NCBI GenBank assembly: GCA_023396255.1
Contig: JAEWWU010000021.1
Coordinates: forward strand, 1 to 12,838
From: Bacteroidota bacterium
GTDB lineage: Bacteria > Bacteroidota > Bacteroidia > Bacteroidales > Porphyromonadaceae
DNA: 12,838 bases
Direction: 5' to 3'
In this document: positions 1 through 8,100 of the stretch, piece by piece
How positions within the stretch are numbered: position 1 is the stretch's first letter
Layout: every line of letters begins with the position of its first letter
Translations under genes and position numbers: made by a program
The notes under the pieces: model-generated
Told to the model about the DNA's origin: nothing
The model's input: the letters and a program-made list of their open reading frames with translations, nothing else
Database searches by the model: none

Positions 1-52
1 ATAGCTCAAGCCATTTTTGGCGCATTCGTATTTTCCGTATATCTTCTTTCAT
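1..52 (-). CDS. Possible 5' end of an unidentified gene leaving the window
   Basis: An ATG at 50-52 on the minus strand opens a frame that stays open for 17 codons to the window edge. It reads MKEDIRKIRMRQKWLEL and is basic and helix-prone. No Shine-Dalgarno sequence is obvious, which is normal in Bacteroidetes, and I see no good promoter in the 130 bases upstream. The charged start vaguely recalls DNA-binding N-termini of transposase-like proteins, but 17 residues are too few to assign a family. It lies just downstream of a recombinase remnant on the same strand, so it may also be decayed mobile DNA. Chance openness is quite possible. Confidence 0.25.
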   Translation of the reverse strand, partial: MKEDIRKIRMRQKWLEL

Positions 53-185
53 GCTACGAAGATATGGATTAAGATTTGCCTACGAAAAGAAAAAGTGTAG
101 CGGATCTATTGATACTTTACAAATAAATGATAGAGCCTGTCTCTTTAGCAGAGGCGAACTCTTTTTACATTTGTCGTATTTACTT

Positions 186-345
186 TTATTGTCGTATCAA
201 TCTGTCTGTGTCCTGTTCAATCTGCCGGTCGGTGATTTGGACATTGATTTGCGATACGGTAATAGATGTACCCCATCATCTTGGCAATACTCTTTACCGA
301 AATACCTGTCTCCAAAATCAGAGTGCCGAACAAAAGCCCTTCGAT
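186..345 (-). pseudogene. Tyrosine recombinase (integrase) C-terminal remnant, frameshifted
   Basis: One minus-strand frame reads FGTLILETGISVKSIAKMMG, ending at 271. This closely matches the helix after the HxxR motif in Bacteroidetes tyrosine recombinases (typically HTFATL...GVPIESVSKMLGH). The next frame then continues TSITVSQINVQITDRQIEQ, then DTDRLIRQ and a TAA at 186-188, which matches the usual end (TSI..TQIYAQVTD.KI..DMDRL). Only one base (270) remains where the His codon after MMG should be, so two bases have been lost. The catalytic Tyr of TQIYA is replaced by Asn at 243-245, a TAT to AAT change. The RHTF region just upstream is also scrambled. The gene cannot make an active recombinase. 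It probably marks an old element insertion. The upstream limit is approximate. The family call rests on motif recognition, not a database search. Confidence 0.6.
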
Positions 346-418
346 GCGATAGCCCAACGGAGCACGAGTGCTACAAGCCAAGCCTCCAGCTTTGAAGAGA
401 ACAACCGATTTTTCTTTA

Positions 419-490
419 CCCACTGTATTGGGAAATGCCTTCGTATAGAGAAATTTCCTCGTTTTGGAGAGTCTCTTCGTAGATGGGAAT
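419..490 (-). repeat. Two degenerate 36-base tandem units, coding-like on the minus strand
   Basis: Read on the minus strand, 490-455 and 454-419 form two adjacent 36-base units. They translate in one frame as IPIYEETLQNEE and ISLYEGISQYSG, and a TAA follows at 416-418. Codons 1, 4, 5 and 9 (Ile, Tyr, Glu, Gln) are identical, and several others differ by one or two bases. The frame opens after a TGA at 524-526 and contains no ATG. It may be the tail of a decayed repeat-containing gene or an intergenic repeat. I do not recognise the protein. Confidence 0.45.
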
Positions 491-523
491 GCCTTGTGAT
501 TGCTTTTGTTTCCGTTCTCGTAA

Positions 524-835
524 TCATCTTTTCTTTTTTTGTACAAATCGAAAATATCTGCCCCCCTGTAGGGAGTAGTGCTATCAAAATTTTCACCTTC
601 GTTTTCTGCCTTGCCTTGTAGATATCCCTCCTTTCTTCCATTTTTATCTCGATTTTCGAAGCTCACAGACTCTGTGAATCCCAACCTGTAAAGACGAAAT
701 TAAATAGAGCTCCAGCTCCTGCCTCTGATGAATCTAACTGCAGCTCACTCCCCTTCCTGGGTGGTCCCCCTTTTTATTAGGAGTAGTAAGTAGGTACAGA
801 GGAAAAAGGCAACTTTTTGTGTTCGGCTTGATTTT
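524..835. other. Stretch without a recognisable gene
   Basis: Long minus-strand frames cross this stretch (one runs 684-217), but they run into the recombinase remnant in the wrong frame for part of its length and have no family-like sequence here. The stretch includes a 15-base palindrome at 663-677 (seven-base arms around one central base) and a short AAAAAG-GCAA-CTTTTT hairpin at 803-818. Neither suggests a specific function. The stretch is best read as decayed DNA downstream of the korB terminator. Confidence 0.4.
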
Positions 836-873
836 CTATAAATTCTAAGAATTGGAATGAATTGAATTTATAG
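836..873. repeat. Inverted repeat beside the korB terminator
   Basis: CTATAAATTC at 836-845 is the exact reverse complement of GAATTTATAG at 864-873, with an 18-base AT-rich spacer. It lies six bases beyond the kor terminator stem. It is not followed by a T-tract in the direction of korB transcription, so it is unlikely to be a second terminator. It could protect a 3' end or be a chance AT-rich structure. Confidence 0.4.
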
Positions 874-876
874 ACG

Positions 877-913
877 AAAAAAGGGAATGTTCAAATGACT
901 GAACATTCCCTTT
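877..913 (-). terminator. Intrinsic terminator of the korAB operon
   Basis: A perfect 14-base-pair stem (880-893 with 900-913, six-base loop) begins 33 bases past the korB stop. On the minus strand it runs into a T-run that ends the stem and continues to 877. This is a strong Rho-independent terminator for transcription coming out of korB. Confidence 0.85.
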
Positions 914-945
914 CCTATTGAGTAGAACTCAAAAAATATCTCGAG

Positions 946-1974
946 TTACTTTACTTCCCAAGTATCTTCCTTGGCCAATAGTTGACGAAGGGTACGAGCC
1001 GGATTCTTTTCTTGTTGTTCTTTGATTTGTTCGTGAACACACTCATCGTACGCAGGTGCTGCAATATCACGAATAATACCCAAAGCAACAGGCAACTCTG
1101 TTCCATCCATCATTGCTAACATATGGTGAAGTGTAGCATTTTCGCAGTGGGCATCGTGAATCAATATGTCGTCCATTGTGTAGCCATCTTCTCCGATTGT
1201 GACAGCCTTGAGTTCAAATCCTTCCAAAACAAGTCCACGGTTTTTGTCTTTGCCGAAAATCATCTTTTCTCCGTGTTTGAGTTGTATGGTGCGGTCGTCT
1301 CGAACTTCTTTCAGCGTTACATTTTTGTGAATACCATCATTAAAGATGACACAATTAACCAAAACTTCTGTAACCGAACAGCCCTTGTGTTTTGCCCCTT
1401 GATAGAGACATTCACTCAGGTTAGCGGTGTCCACATCAATGGCACGAGCAAAGAAGCGACCACGAGCCCCAAAAGCCAACTCGGCAGGGATAAATGGATC
1501 TTCAACAGTACCATAGGGAGAACTCTTGGTTACAAATCCTCTGGGTGAGGTGGGTGAATATTGCCCTTTGGTAAGACCATAAATGCGGTTATTGAAAAGA
1601 ACCACGTTGATGTCTACGTTTCTACGAACAGCGTGGATGAAGTGATTTCCTCCAATAGCCAAACTGTCTCCGTCCCCAGTTGTCAGCCATACAGAAAGCT
1701 CGGGGCGAGCAACCTTAACTCCGGTTGCAACAGCTGCTCCACGACCGTGAATGGTATGAAACCCGTAAGAACTCATATAGTAGGGAAGACGTGACGAACA
1801 CCCGATTCCGGATACCACTACCGTGTTGTGAGGTTCAACGCCCAGCATGGCCATAGCTTTGTGTAAGCCAACCAAAACAGAATGATCCCCGCAGCCGGGA
1901 CACCATTTAACGTAAGAGCCATTCTTGAAATCTTTGGCTTGTAATTGTTGGTTTATAGTTACTTCTTGAGACAT
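946..1974 (-). CDS. korB: 2-oxoacid:ferredoxin oxidoreductase, beta subunit (probably 2-oxoglutarate)
   Basis: This is the thiamine-diphosphate-binding beta subunit (342 aa). With KorA it oxidatively decarboxylates a 2-oxoacid, most likely 2-oxoglutarate, to the acyl-CoA and CO2 while reducing ferredoxin in the cytoplasm. Visible motifs are KWCPGCGD (Cys25, Cys28), GIGCSSR (Cys59) and Cys208. Their spacing matches the four ligands of the [4Fe-4S] cluster in two-subunit archaeal-type enzymes. The ThDP/Mg motif is GDGD at 100-103 with NN at 128-129, followed by IYGLTKGQ. Length is normal for the family. The ATG lies five bases after the korA stop, so the two are translationally coupled. No separate ferredoxin subunit is encoded nearby, so free ferredoxin is the likely acceptor. 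Substrate choice (2-oxoglutarate versus branched-chain or other 2-oxoacids) cannot be settled from sequence by eye. Confidence 0.93.
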   Translation of the reverse strand: MSQEVTINQQLQAKDFKNGSYVKWCPGCGDHSVLVGLHKAMAMLGVEPHNTVVVSGIGCSSRLPYYMSSYGFHTIHGRGAAVATGVKVARPELSVWLTTGDGDSLAIGGNHFIHAVRRNVDINVVLFNNRIYGLTKGQYSPTSPRGFVTKSSPYGTVEDPFIPAELAFGARGRFFARAIDVDTANLSECLYQGAKHKGCSVTEVLVNCVIFNDGIHKNVTLKEVRDDRTIQLKHGEKMIFGKDKNRGLVLEGFELKAVTIGEDGYTMDDILIHDAHCENATLHHMLAMMDGTELPVALGIIRDIAAPAYDECVHEQIKEQQEKNPARTLRQLLAKEDTWEVK

Positions 1975-1979
1975 GGCTA

Positions 1980-3839
1980 TTATTTATTTAAGAGTTCCGT
2001 AAAGCTTTTTTCTAAATCATCTACAGAGAAGGGGCGACCCTCAACTCTATTGTATTGGTCGATCATTTTTCCTTGTACTTTGCTACGTAACAAGGTTGCC
2101 ATCTGACCATTATTTTGCTCAGCCACTACAATGCGTGGATAACGACGAAGAACCTCTTCTGTGTTAGCTGGCATAGGGTTGATAAACATAAAGTGAGCGT
2201 GAGCCACCTTGTGACCGGTGGTGCGCATTCGTTGTACAGCATCGTGCAGGTGACCGTAAGTTCCTCCCCAGCCAACAACTAATAAATCAGCGTTGTCCAC
2301 ATCGCCTTCTACCTCCAATTCCGGTATCACGTTGGCAATGTAATCAATTTTACGACGACGATTTTCAACCATCATAGCGTGGTTCTCGGGATCGGTGCTG
2401 ATAACTCCTGTGAGGTTATCTTTTTCCAAACCTCCGTTGCGGTATTCAAACCCTTTTTGACCGGGCACTGACCAATAACGAACTAAGGTTTGTGGGTCGC
2501 GAGTAAAGGCTTTCCACGGTTCGCTTCCTTTGTAGAAATCAATCGTATGAGGAACTATTTTTGGGTAATTTTCATACTCCGGTATACGCCAAGCCACGGA
2601 TCCATTGGCAATAAAGGCATCAGTGAGCAAGATTACAGGAGTCATATGTTCTACGGCAATCTTGGCAGCCCAATAAGCCGCGTCGAAACAATTGGAAGGA
2701 GTAATTGCTGATATAACCACGGCAGGAGATTCTCCATTGCGTCCATACATAGCTTGCAAGAGGTCGGTTTGTTCGCTTTTCGTGGGTAAACCGGTAGAAG
2801 GACCTCCACGCTGTACATCCACGATAACCAATGGAAGCTCTGCCATAACAGCCAAGCCGATAGCCTCACTCTTGAGAGCCAAACCGGGTCCAGAAGTTGA
2901 GGTTACTCCCAATCGTCCGGCAAAAGATGCCCCAATGGCAGTAGCTATACCTGCAATTTCGTCTTCGGCTTGTACGGTGATAACATCCAAAGATTTGTTT
3001 TTTGAGAGGAAATGAAGAATATCGGTTGCCGGAGTAATAGGGTAGCTACCCAAGAACATCTTAAGCCCTGAATTTTCACAAGCTGCAATCAAACCATAGG
3101 TCGTTGCTTTGTTCCCGCTCACATCCATATATGTACCAACCGGTTGTTCGGAACCTTCTACCATAAAAGGAGTTCCGGCTGATGCGTGTGTATTTGCTCC
3201 ATAGTTAAACCCATCTTGCAAAGCCTTGAGGTTGGCTTTCATAATAAGTTCTTTCTTGGCAAACTTCTTTTGGATATGTTGTTGTGCGTGATCTAAAGGA
3301 CGATCGAATAGCCAACAAACCAAACCGAGAGCAAACATATTTTTGCAGCGCAGGGCAGACTTGTTGTCCAACTCCAATTCAGCCAACGAGTCTTTCACCA
3401 TTGTACTGATAGGTGCGGCAATAACGCGATCGGGATTGAGCCCTAATTCGGCAATGGGGTCGAGTGTTTGGTATTCTGCTTTCTGGAGATCTTTTTCTGT
3501 GCAAGAGTCCGTATCTACAATGATGATCGAATCCTTGCGCAGGTACTGCAAATTTACTTTCAGGGCTGCGGCATTCATTGCAACCAATACATCCGCAAAG
3601 TCCCCGGGAGTGTGCACTTTTTGGTGTCCTATGCGCACCTGAAATCCGGATACCCCTGCCAAAGTTCCCTGTGGAGCACGTATTTCTGCAGGGTAATCGG
3701 GGAATGTAGAAATAGAATTGCCATACACGGCCGAAAGATCTGAAAAGATGGTACCGGTTAGCTGCATACCATCTCCGGAATCACCAGAGAAGCGGATCAC
3801 CACATCATCCACTTTGTTCCGATTGCTTAGTTCTGTCAT
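1980..3839 (-). CDS. korA: 2-oxoacid:ferredoxin oxidoreductase, fused gamma-alpha subunit
   Basis: This 619-residue subunit fuses a gamma domain (about 10-195, with FSGDSGDGMQLTG near 17-29) to an alpha domain (about 240-619). The alpha domain carries the YPITP motif at 266-270, which in this superfamily helps position substrate near ThDP. QAEDEIAGI follows at 290-298 and GGPSTGLPTKSEQTDL at 345-360. This arrangement and length are typical of Bacteroidetes KorA. With KorB it would make succinyl-CoA from 2-oxoglutarate, fitting amino-acid (glutamate) fermentation in asaccharolytic Porphyromonas; the physiology is inferred. The gene is first in a two-gene operon with korB. A -7/-33 promoter lies about 150 bases upstream, leaving a long leader. 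The ATG has AAAGG a few bases upstream, and the frame agrees with the family N-terminus. No damage is visible. Confidence 0.93.
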   Translation of the reverse strand: MTELSNRNKVDDVVIRFSGDSGDGMQLTGTIFSDLSAVYGNSISTFPDYPAEIRAPQGTLAGVSGFQVRIGHQKVHTPGDFADVLVAMNAAALKVNLQYLRKDSIIIVDTDSCTEKDLQKAEYQTLDPIAELGLNPDRVIAAPISTMVKDSLAELELDNKSALRCKNMFALGLVCWLFDRPLDHAQQHIQKKFAKKELIMKANLKALQDGFNYGANTHASAGTPFMVEGSEQPVGTYMDVSGNKATTYGLIAACENSGLKMFLGSYPITPATDILHFLSKNKSLDVITVQAEDEIAGIATAIGASFAGRLGVTSTSGPGLALKSEAIGLAVMAELPLVIVDVQRGGPSTGLPTKSEQTDLLQAMYGRNGESPAVVISAITPSNCFDAAYWAAKIAVEHMTPVILLTDAFIANGSVAWRIPEYENYPKIVPHTIDFYKGSEPWKAFTRDPQTLVRYWSVPGQKGFEYRNGGLEKDNLTGVISTDPENHAMMVENRRRKIDYIANVIPELEVEGDVDNADLLVVGWGGTYGHLHDAVQRMRTTGHKVAHAHFMFINPMPANTEEVLRRYPRIVVAEQNNGQMATLLRSKVQGKMIDQYNRVEGRPFSVDDLEKSFTELLNK

Positions 3840-3988
3840 ATCCTTTACAATTGTTTGTTTTTAAGTAGCAAAGAAACAACCCACACCTCAAAGGTTTTGT
3901 CCTAATGAGCATACTTCAGTAACCCTCAAAAAACAACAACCACTCGAGAGTGTATGCCTATATCATTGCCACCCCTCGTTATTCGCGG

Positions 3989-4018
3989 CAAAGGTAGTCT
4001 TAATAATAGAAATACAAA
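3989..4018 (-). promoter_or_regulatory. Bacteroidetes-type promoter for korAB
   Basis: On the minus strand TACCTTTG (3996-3989) is an exact match to the Bacteroidetes -7 consensus TAnnTTTG. A TTTG (4018-4015) lies 18 bases upstream as the -33 element, close to the usual spacing of 19-21. Transcription would start near 3980, giving a leader of about 140 bases before korA. That leader contains a GCATAC/GTATGC pair (3952-3957 with 3909-3914) and a small CACT-AGTG hairpin. Confidence 0.6.
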
Positions 4019-4053
4019 AATTTAGGTAGTTTTTCTTCTTCGAGGGAGAGGGG

Positions 4054-4108
4054 AAAAAACAAAATACCCCCATTCAACAGTCCTTAAACCATCAAATAGG
4101 GGTATTTT
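4054..4108 (-). terminator. Intrinsic terminator of the porU-DUF3078 operon
   Basis: AAAATACCCC (4061-4070) pairs exactly with GGGGTATTTT (4099-4108) across a 28-base loop that may pair further at its base. On the minus strand the stem is followed by GTTTTTT (4060-4054). It lies 99 bases past the DUF3078 stop and just upstream of the kor promoter, so it separates the two transcription units. Confidence 0.75.
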
Positions 4109-4206
4109 ATTTGTTAATAGTGTAATGCAGGTTGTATAAGACGGAGGTTAGAGTAAGTTTTTCTCTATCCAAGTGCTAAAAGAATAATCCTTATACCTAA
4201 AATGTG

Positions 4207-5097
4207 TTAGAATGTGTATCCGATGCCTATTCCGAACATTTCTTTGAATTGAATCTTAGGACCCTGACCTGCTATAGGACGTATATCATCGTCATAGATA
4301 AGATTGGTGGTTAAAGTTGCGGAGAAGTAATTGTTGAACTTGTAGGCCAACATCATATCCCAATTGACATCTATGTTTCCGAAGTTGTGGGTATAAGCCG
4401 TGAATAAGGTTAGCTTGGAGAGAAGGTTGAAGTTTCGAAAAACTTCATAAGAAGCTGTAGCCACAAAAGAGGTTCCCAACTCAGCCAAAACCTTTTCTCC
4501 CGGTTTAACGCCATAGGCTCCTTTGGAGGAGAGTAGATCGTCCAAAACAAGGGTTGTCTTGCTGGTTAGAGGAGAATAGAAAAAGGAAAGGTTGGCGTTG
4601 GGTTTGTATTCCAACCCTAAAGATGCATTGAGGTAGCCCGGAGCCATAAAAGTAGAAATGTAGTCTTTTCCGGAGAGATTGTCACCGGGCTTTTCATATC
4701 CTTTGTCGTATTGAGTTAGGAAATTGATCATTGCAGAGGCATAGAGCTTAGAGGTAATGGCATAGCCCGGCTTGGAGGTGATTTCTAACTTGTCTACACT
4801 TTTTTGCCATTTGTTGGATTGTGTGTAAGTGAGCCCGTACTCCGTATTAAGGGCGTTGTCCCAAATCCATTTCCCATTGGTGTAATTGGCTGTTGCGTTG
4901 AAAAAAACATTCCCGGCAACGGTGTTTTCTCCTCCTGCTGCCCAATTGGTCAATGTCGTTTGTGACATATTGAGACCACTCATTCCTTTTACAACCCAAT
5001 GTTTGGCTTTAGACTCTTGATCCTCTGTCGTTTCTTGGGCTTTTGAAGGCAAAGAAAATATTGAAAGGATTCCTAGAAATAGAAAAATTTTCTTCAT
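4207..5097 (-). CDS. DUF3078 family protein, predicted outer-membrane beta-barrel
   Basis: This 296-residue protein has a clear Sec signal peptide (1-20), with cleavage expected at SKA|QET so that the mature protein starts with Gln. The mature N-terminus has the family hallmark MSQTTLTNWAAGG (about 44-56). Alternating amphipathic strands rich in Tyr, Asn and Trp fill the rest. The last residues are GIGIGYTF, ending in Phe, as is typical of proteins inserted by the BAM machinery. DUF3078 has no established function known to me. The gene starts 31 bases after the porU stop with no promoter or terminator between, so it is probably co-transcribed with the sortase gene. A role linked to surface protein handling is inference from position only. 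It is not PorV: it is shorter and has the DUF3078 hallmark instead. The start is fixed by the signal peptide. Confidence 0.85.
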   Translation of the reverse strand: MKKIFLFLGILSIFSLPSKAQETTEDQESKAKHWVVKGMSGLNMSQTTLTNWAAGGENTVAGNVFFNATANYTNGKWIWDNALNTEYGLTYTQSNKWQKSVDKLEITSKPGYAITSKLYASAMINFLTQYDKGYEKPGDNLSGKDYISTFMAPGYLNASLGLEYKPNANLSFFYSPLTSKTTLVLDDLLSSKGAYGVKPGEKVLAELGTSFVATASYEVFRNFNLLSKLTLFTAYTHNFGNIDVNWDMMLAYKFNNYFSATLTTNLIYDDDIRPIAGQGPKIQFKEMFGIGIGYTF

Positions 5098-5128
5098 AAT
5101 TTGTTTGATTGTTTATGTCTGTTTGGAA

Positions 5129-8100
5129 TTAGCGAACTATGACAAGTTTATTGCTATACACAAATGGGAGAGAATTGGGGTGTGTAGCCACAATCCTATA
5201 GGTATAGATACCCGGAGCAACAGCCGTGCCGTAGCTTGTTTGTGGAGTCCATTCTATTCGGGCAGGCTCTTGCCATTGACTACGAGTACGCTGTGTTGCC
5301 GAACGGGCCACTCTGTGTCCGCCAAGGTCGAAGAGTTCTATCACAACATCCACTTCTTCTTTTGGGGTGTTATTGTATAAGTCGAAATAAATCGCTTCAC
5401 CCTCTTTTGCCGGAGTTGGATAAACTGTAGCCCTAAGTATTTTGGACGTTTGTCCAGCTCGAACACGGAAGTCGAAGTTGTGAGTTGTGGAGTTGTTGCA
5501 TACATCCCAAACGGTGAGCGTGGCAGTGTGATTACCTTCTTCCAATCGAGGCAACATATACTGCACAATGCCGGTATTTGCTTTATCTACACTGGCCGAA
5601 TAGTGATTGTTTAGCACAAAGGAAAGGTCTCTTCGTTCATCAATGGTGAGTGTAATGTCGTGCCCTATACCTCCTCCACCGAGGTTTAACCCACTTTCAT
5701 CGCTAATCTCGGCAACGAATAGGGGTGTTTCTCCCACTGCATCCCCAGGCTGGAAGCCGGTATGTCCCAAAAAGAATGATTCTATTTTGGGGGCAATGGT
5801 ATCTGTAACGGGATTGTTGGGAACACCGGGTACAATGCGTATGCTGCGCTCAATTCCGATAGCTTCGTTTTTTGAATCGCTAAAGGCATACAAGCTGATT
5901 TTACCGTTTTCACTGGCGTATGCAATGTCTTTGGGTACAACAAATTCAAAGGAAAATCTCCCTCCCTTAACAGGCACAGAATTGTTGTATATGGCTCCCG
6001 GATAGTCGTAAAAAGAGATTTGAGTTCCGTATTTCGATGCATTGTCCGGGTGGGGTTGTACCTTCTGTCTGGCATCGTAGATGGTTATGTACATAGTTCC
6101 GTCAAAGTTCCCTTGTACGGAGCGATCTGCATCCACAACAGCTCCTTCCATAAGAACTTTTTGCATAGCCTGAAGTGAAACAAAACTTTGATTAGGCAAT
6201 TCGGCCCCGTCTATAGCAGTTATTTCTGCTGTTAAGTGGGGCATCTTGAGACGTATGGCAGGGTCTCCGATGAGAAGAAAGTTCAACTTGTTGATGGTAT
6301 CCCCCTTATTCATAGCATTCTTGGAGAAGCACATAACGTGTCCCAATGGATTGAGATGCCCATCTTTTTGTTGTGCAAAGAGGTGCTTGATTAGTTGGGC
6401 GTGCATAGCCTTGTTGTCCAAATCCATAACCACGCGAGTGGTGGTAAAGAGGGCGGCCGCCCCGCTGTGGGGATGAAGCATAGCCTCCTCTCCGGCAGAA
6501 GTGGTTGGATGGTCGAAGTTTGTAAAGTCGCAAGTTGCTGTAATCCAAACCGGCAAATTCTTGTAGTTGGCATTGAGTACATCGGTCATTGTCAAAATCT
6601 GTTCATCCGTCCAAGCCGCCGGTCCACCGTGCCCGGTGTAATTGAGAAGAAGTAATCCTTTGTCCAATTCGTCCATCAATTTTTTCTTGGCAGCAGGGGA
6701 AGAGGTCCGCCCATTTTGTGTTTCCAATGGAAAGGCATCCATATAGACCTTGGTTGCATTGAGAGCTGGTATAACCTCTTCCAGTGTTTGGCACTGAAAC
6801 TCTGCTTGAGTGAGATGGCTGTAACCATCTTGATTGTCGGCAACGAATAGAGCGCGGCTTTTCCATTTTCCTGGCTCCTTGTTGAGGTCGTAGTCTATGA
6901 TTTTGTTTACAACCTGTTTGGCTTCTTTTAATGTGCGCAAGGGAAGGCGCCCTATTCCTACACTTAGTTTCTTGCTTCCCAATGTTTTGTCGTCGTCTGC
7001 AGGGCTCAAACAGCCAAAATAGTCATCCGAGGTGTAGCTGTACACATTGGTTGAGTTGTACCCTTGATAGGTGAGTAACATTTCTGTTTTTTGCAATTCA
7101 GGAGCTTTGAAGTCGTCACTTATTTTGCGATTGTCATACACTCCATCCCCAAAAAGAAGAAGTAGGGGGTGATAACCGGGATCTTCCGAGCGATCGAAGA
7201 AATAGCGCATCATCAGCCGATAGGCTGTGGCATCGGGAGTCCCTTGAGAAAATCTATTGAAAACCTCTTGTTGCGACACCACAATGGTCTTCAAATGATT
7301 GTTGGTACGGTGATGCTCTGCCAATCGCTCGGCTTCTTCTCGGAGAGTTTCAGTGGTCAAGATTACATAGTCGGGAACCTCCATCGAAGCAAAATCCGGT
7401 TGGTTGGACAATGTAACCATCTCTTGTATTTCGTAGGCATCAGATGGTTTAAAGTAAACAAAACGAGTTGGCTGGGCATTGATCGTAGAAACCAGAGCCT
7501 CGAACGATAATCCTCCACTGATTTGTTTGTAAGGCATATCCGCCACTCCATTGGCTTCTTCTATGCGCCAAATTCGACCTTCCGGGGAGGCTCCGGCGAT
7601 AACGTAGGTTGCTGCAGTCTGAGGAAAGTTTTCGAGAGCTTTGGTAAATATTAATTGCTTCCCTGCTTTATAGGAGAGCGGAAGTTGTACCGTCAGAGCT
7701 ATGTAGTCTAAGTAAGAGCTTCGAGCTTGTGCCCCCAGAGAAGCTTCGAGCCGAACTTGTGTACCGGAATTGATTTGCAAGGGATAACTCCGCCGATGGT
7801 AGGTGCCGGCGAAATAATTCGATGAGACGTCGCCTTCTTTACCAAGGACTTCATCGGTAACTTCGGAATTTCCCGAACTGATTATTACAGGAATTTTTTC
7901 GTTATTCCCCGGATGTGTGATGTGAGCGAATGAAATGCGAGCCTCCGGTTTTGCCGGTTTTTCCGGTAGGTTGAATATAATGGGTGTTTTTGTTTGTGCA
8001 GAAAGAGGTTCTCCAAAAAGGATACGACCTGATTTTTTGAGAGAAACCCGATCCACTTCGTGAACGAAAGTGGCATCGTAAGTGGTGATCGTTGAGTTGG

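Noticed and set aside
51..641. Overlapping frames of 100-164 codons on both strands at the left end
   Set aside because: They overlap each other and the recombinase remnant in other frames, and their sequences show no family motifs. I treat them as chance openness in decayed DNA.
2490..3743. Several 70-107 codon frames inside korA and korB on either strand
   Set aside because: They lie fully within strongly conserved coding sequence in other frames and have no protein-like features of their own.
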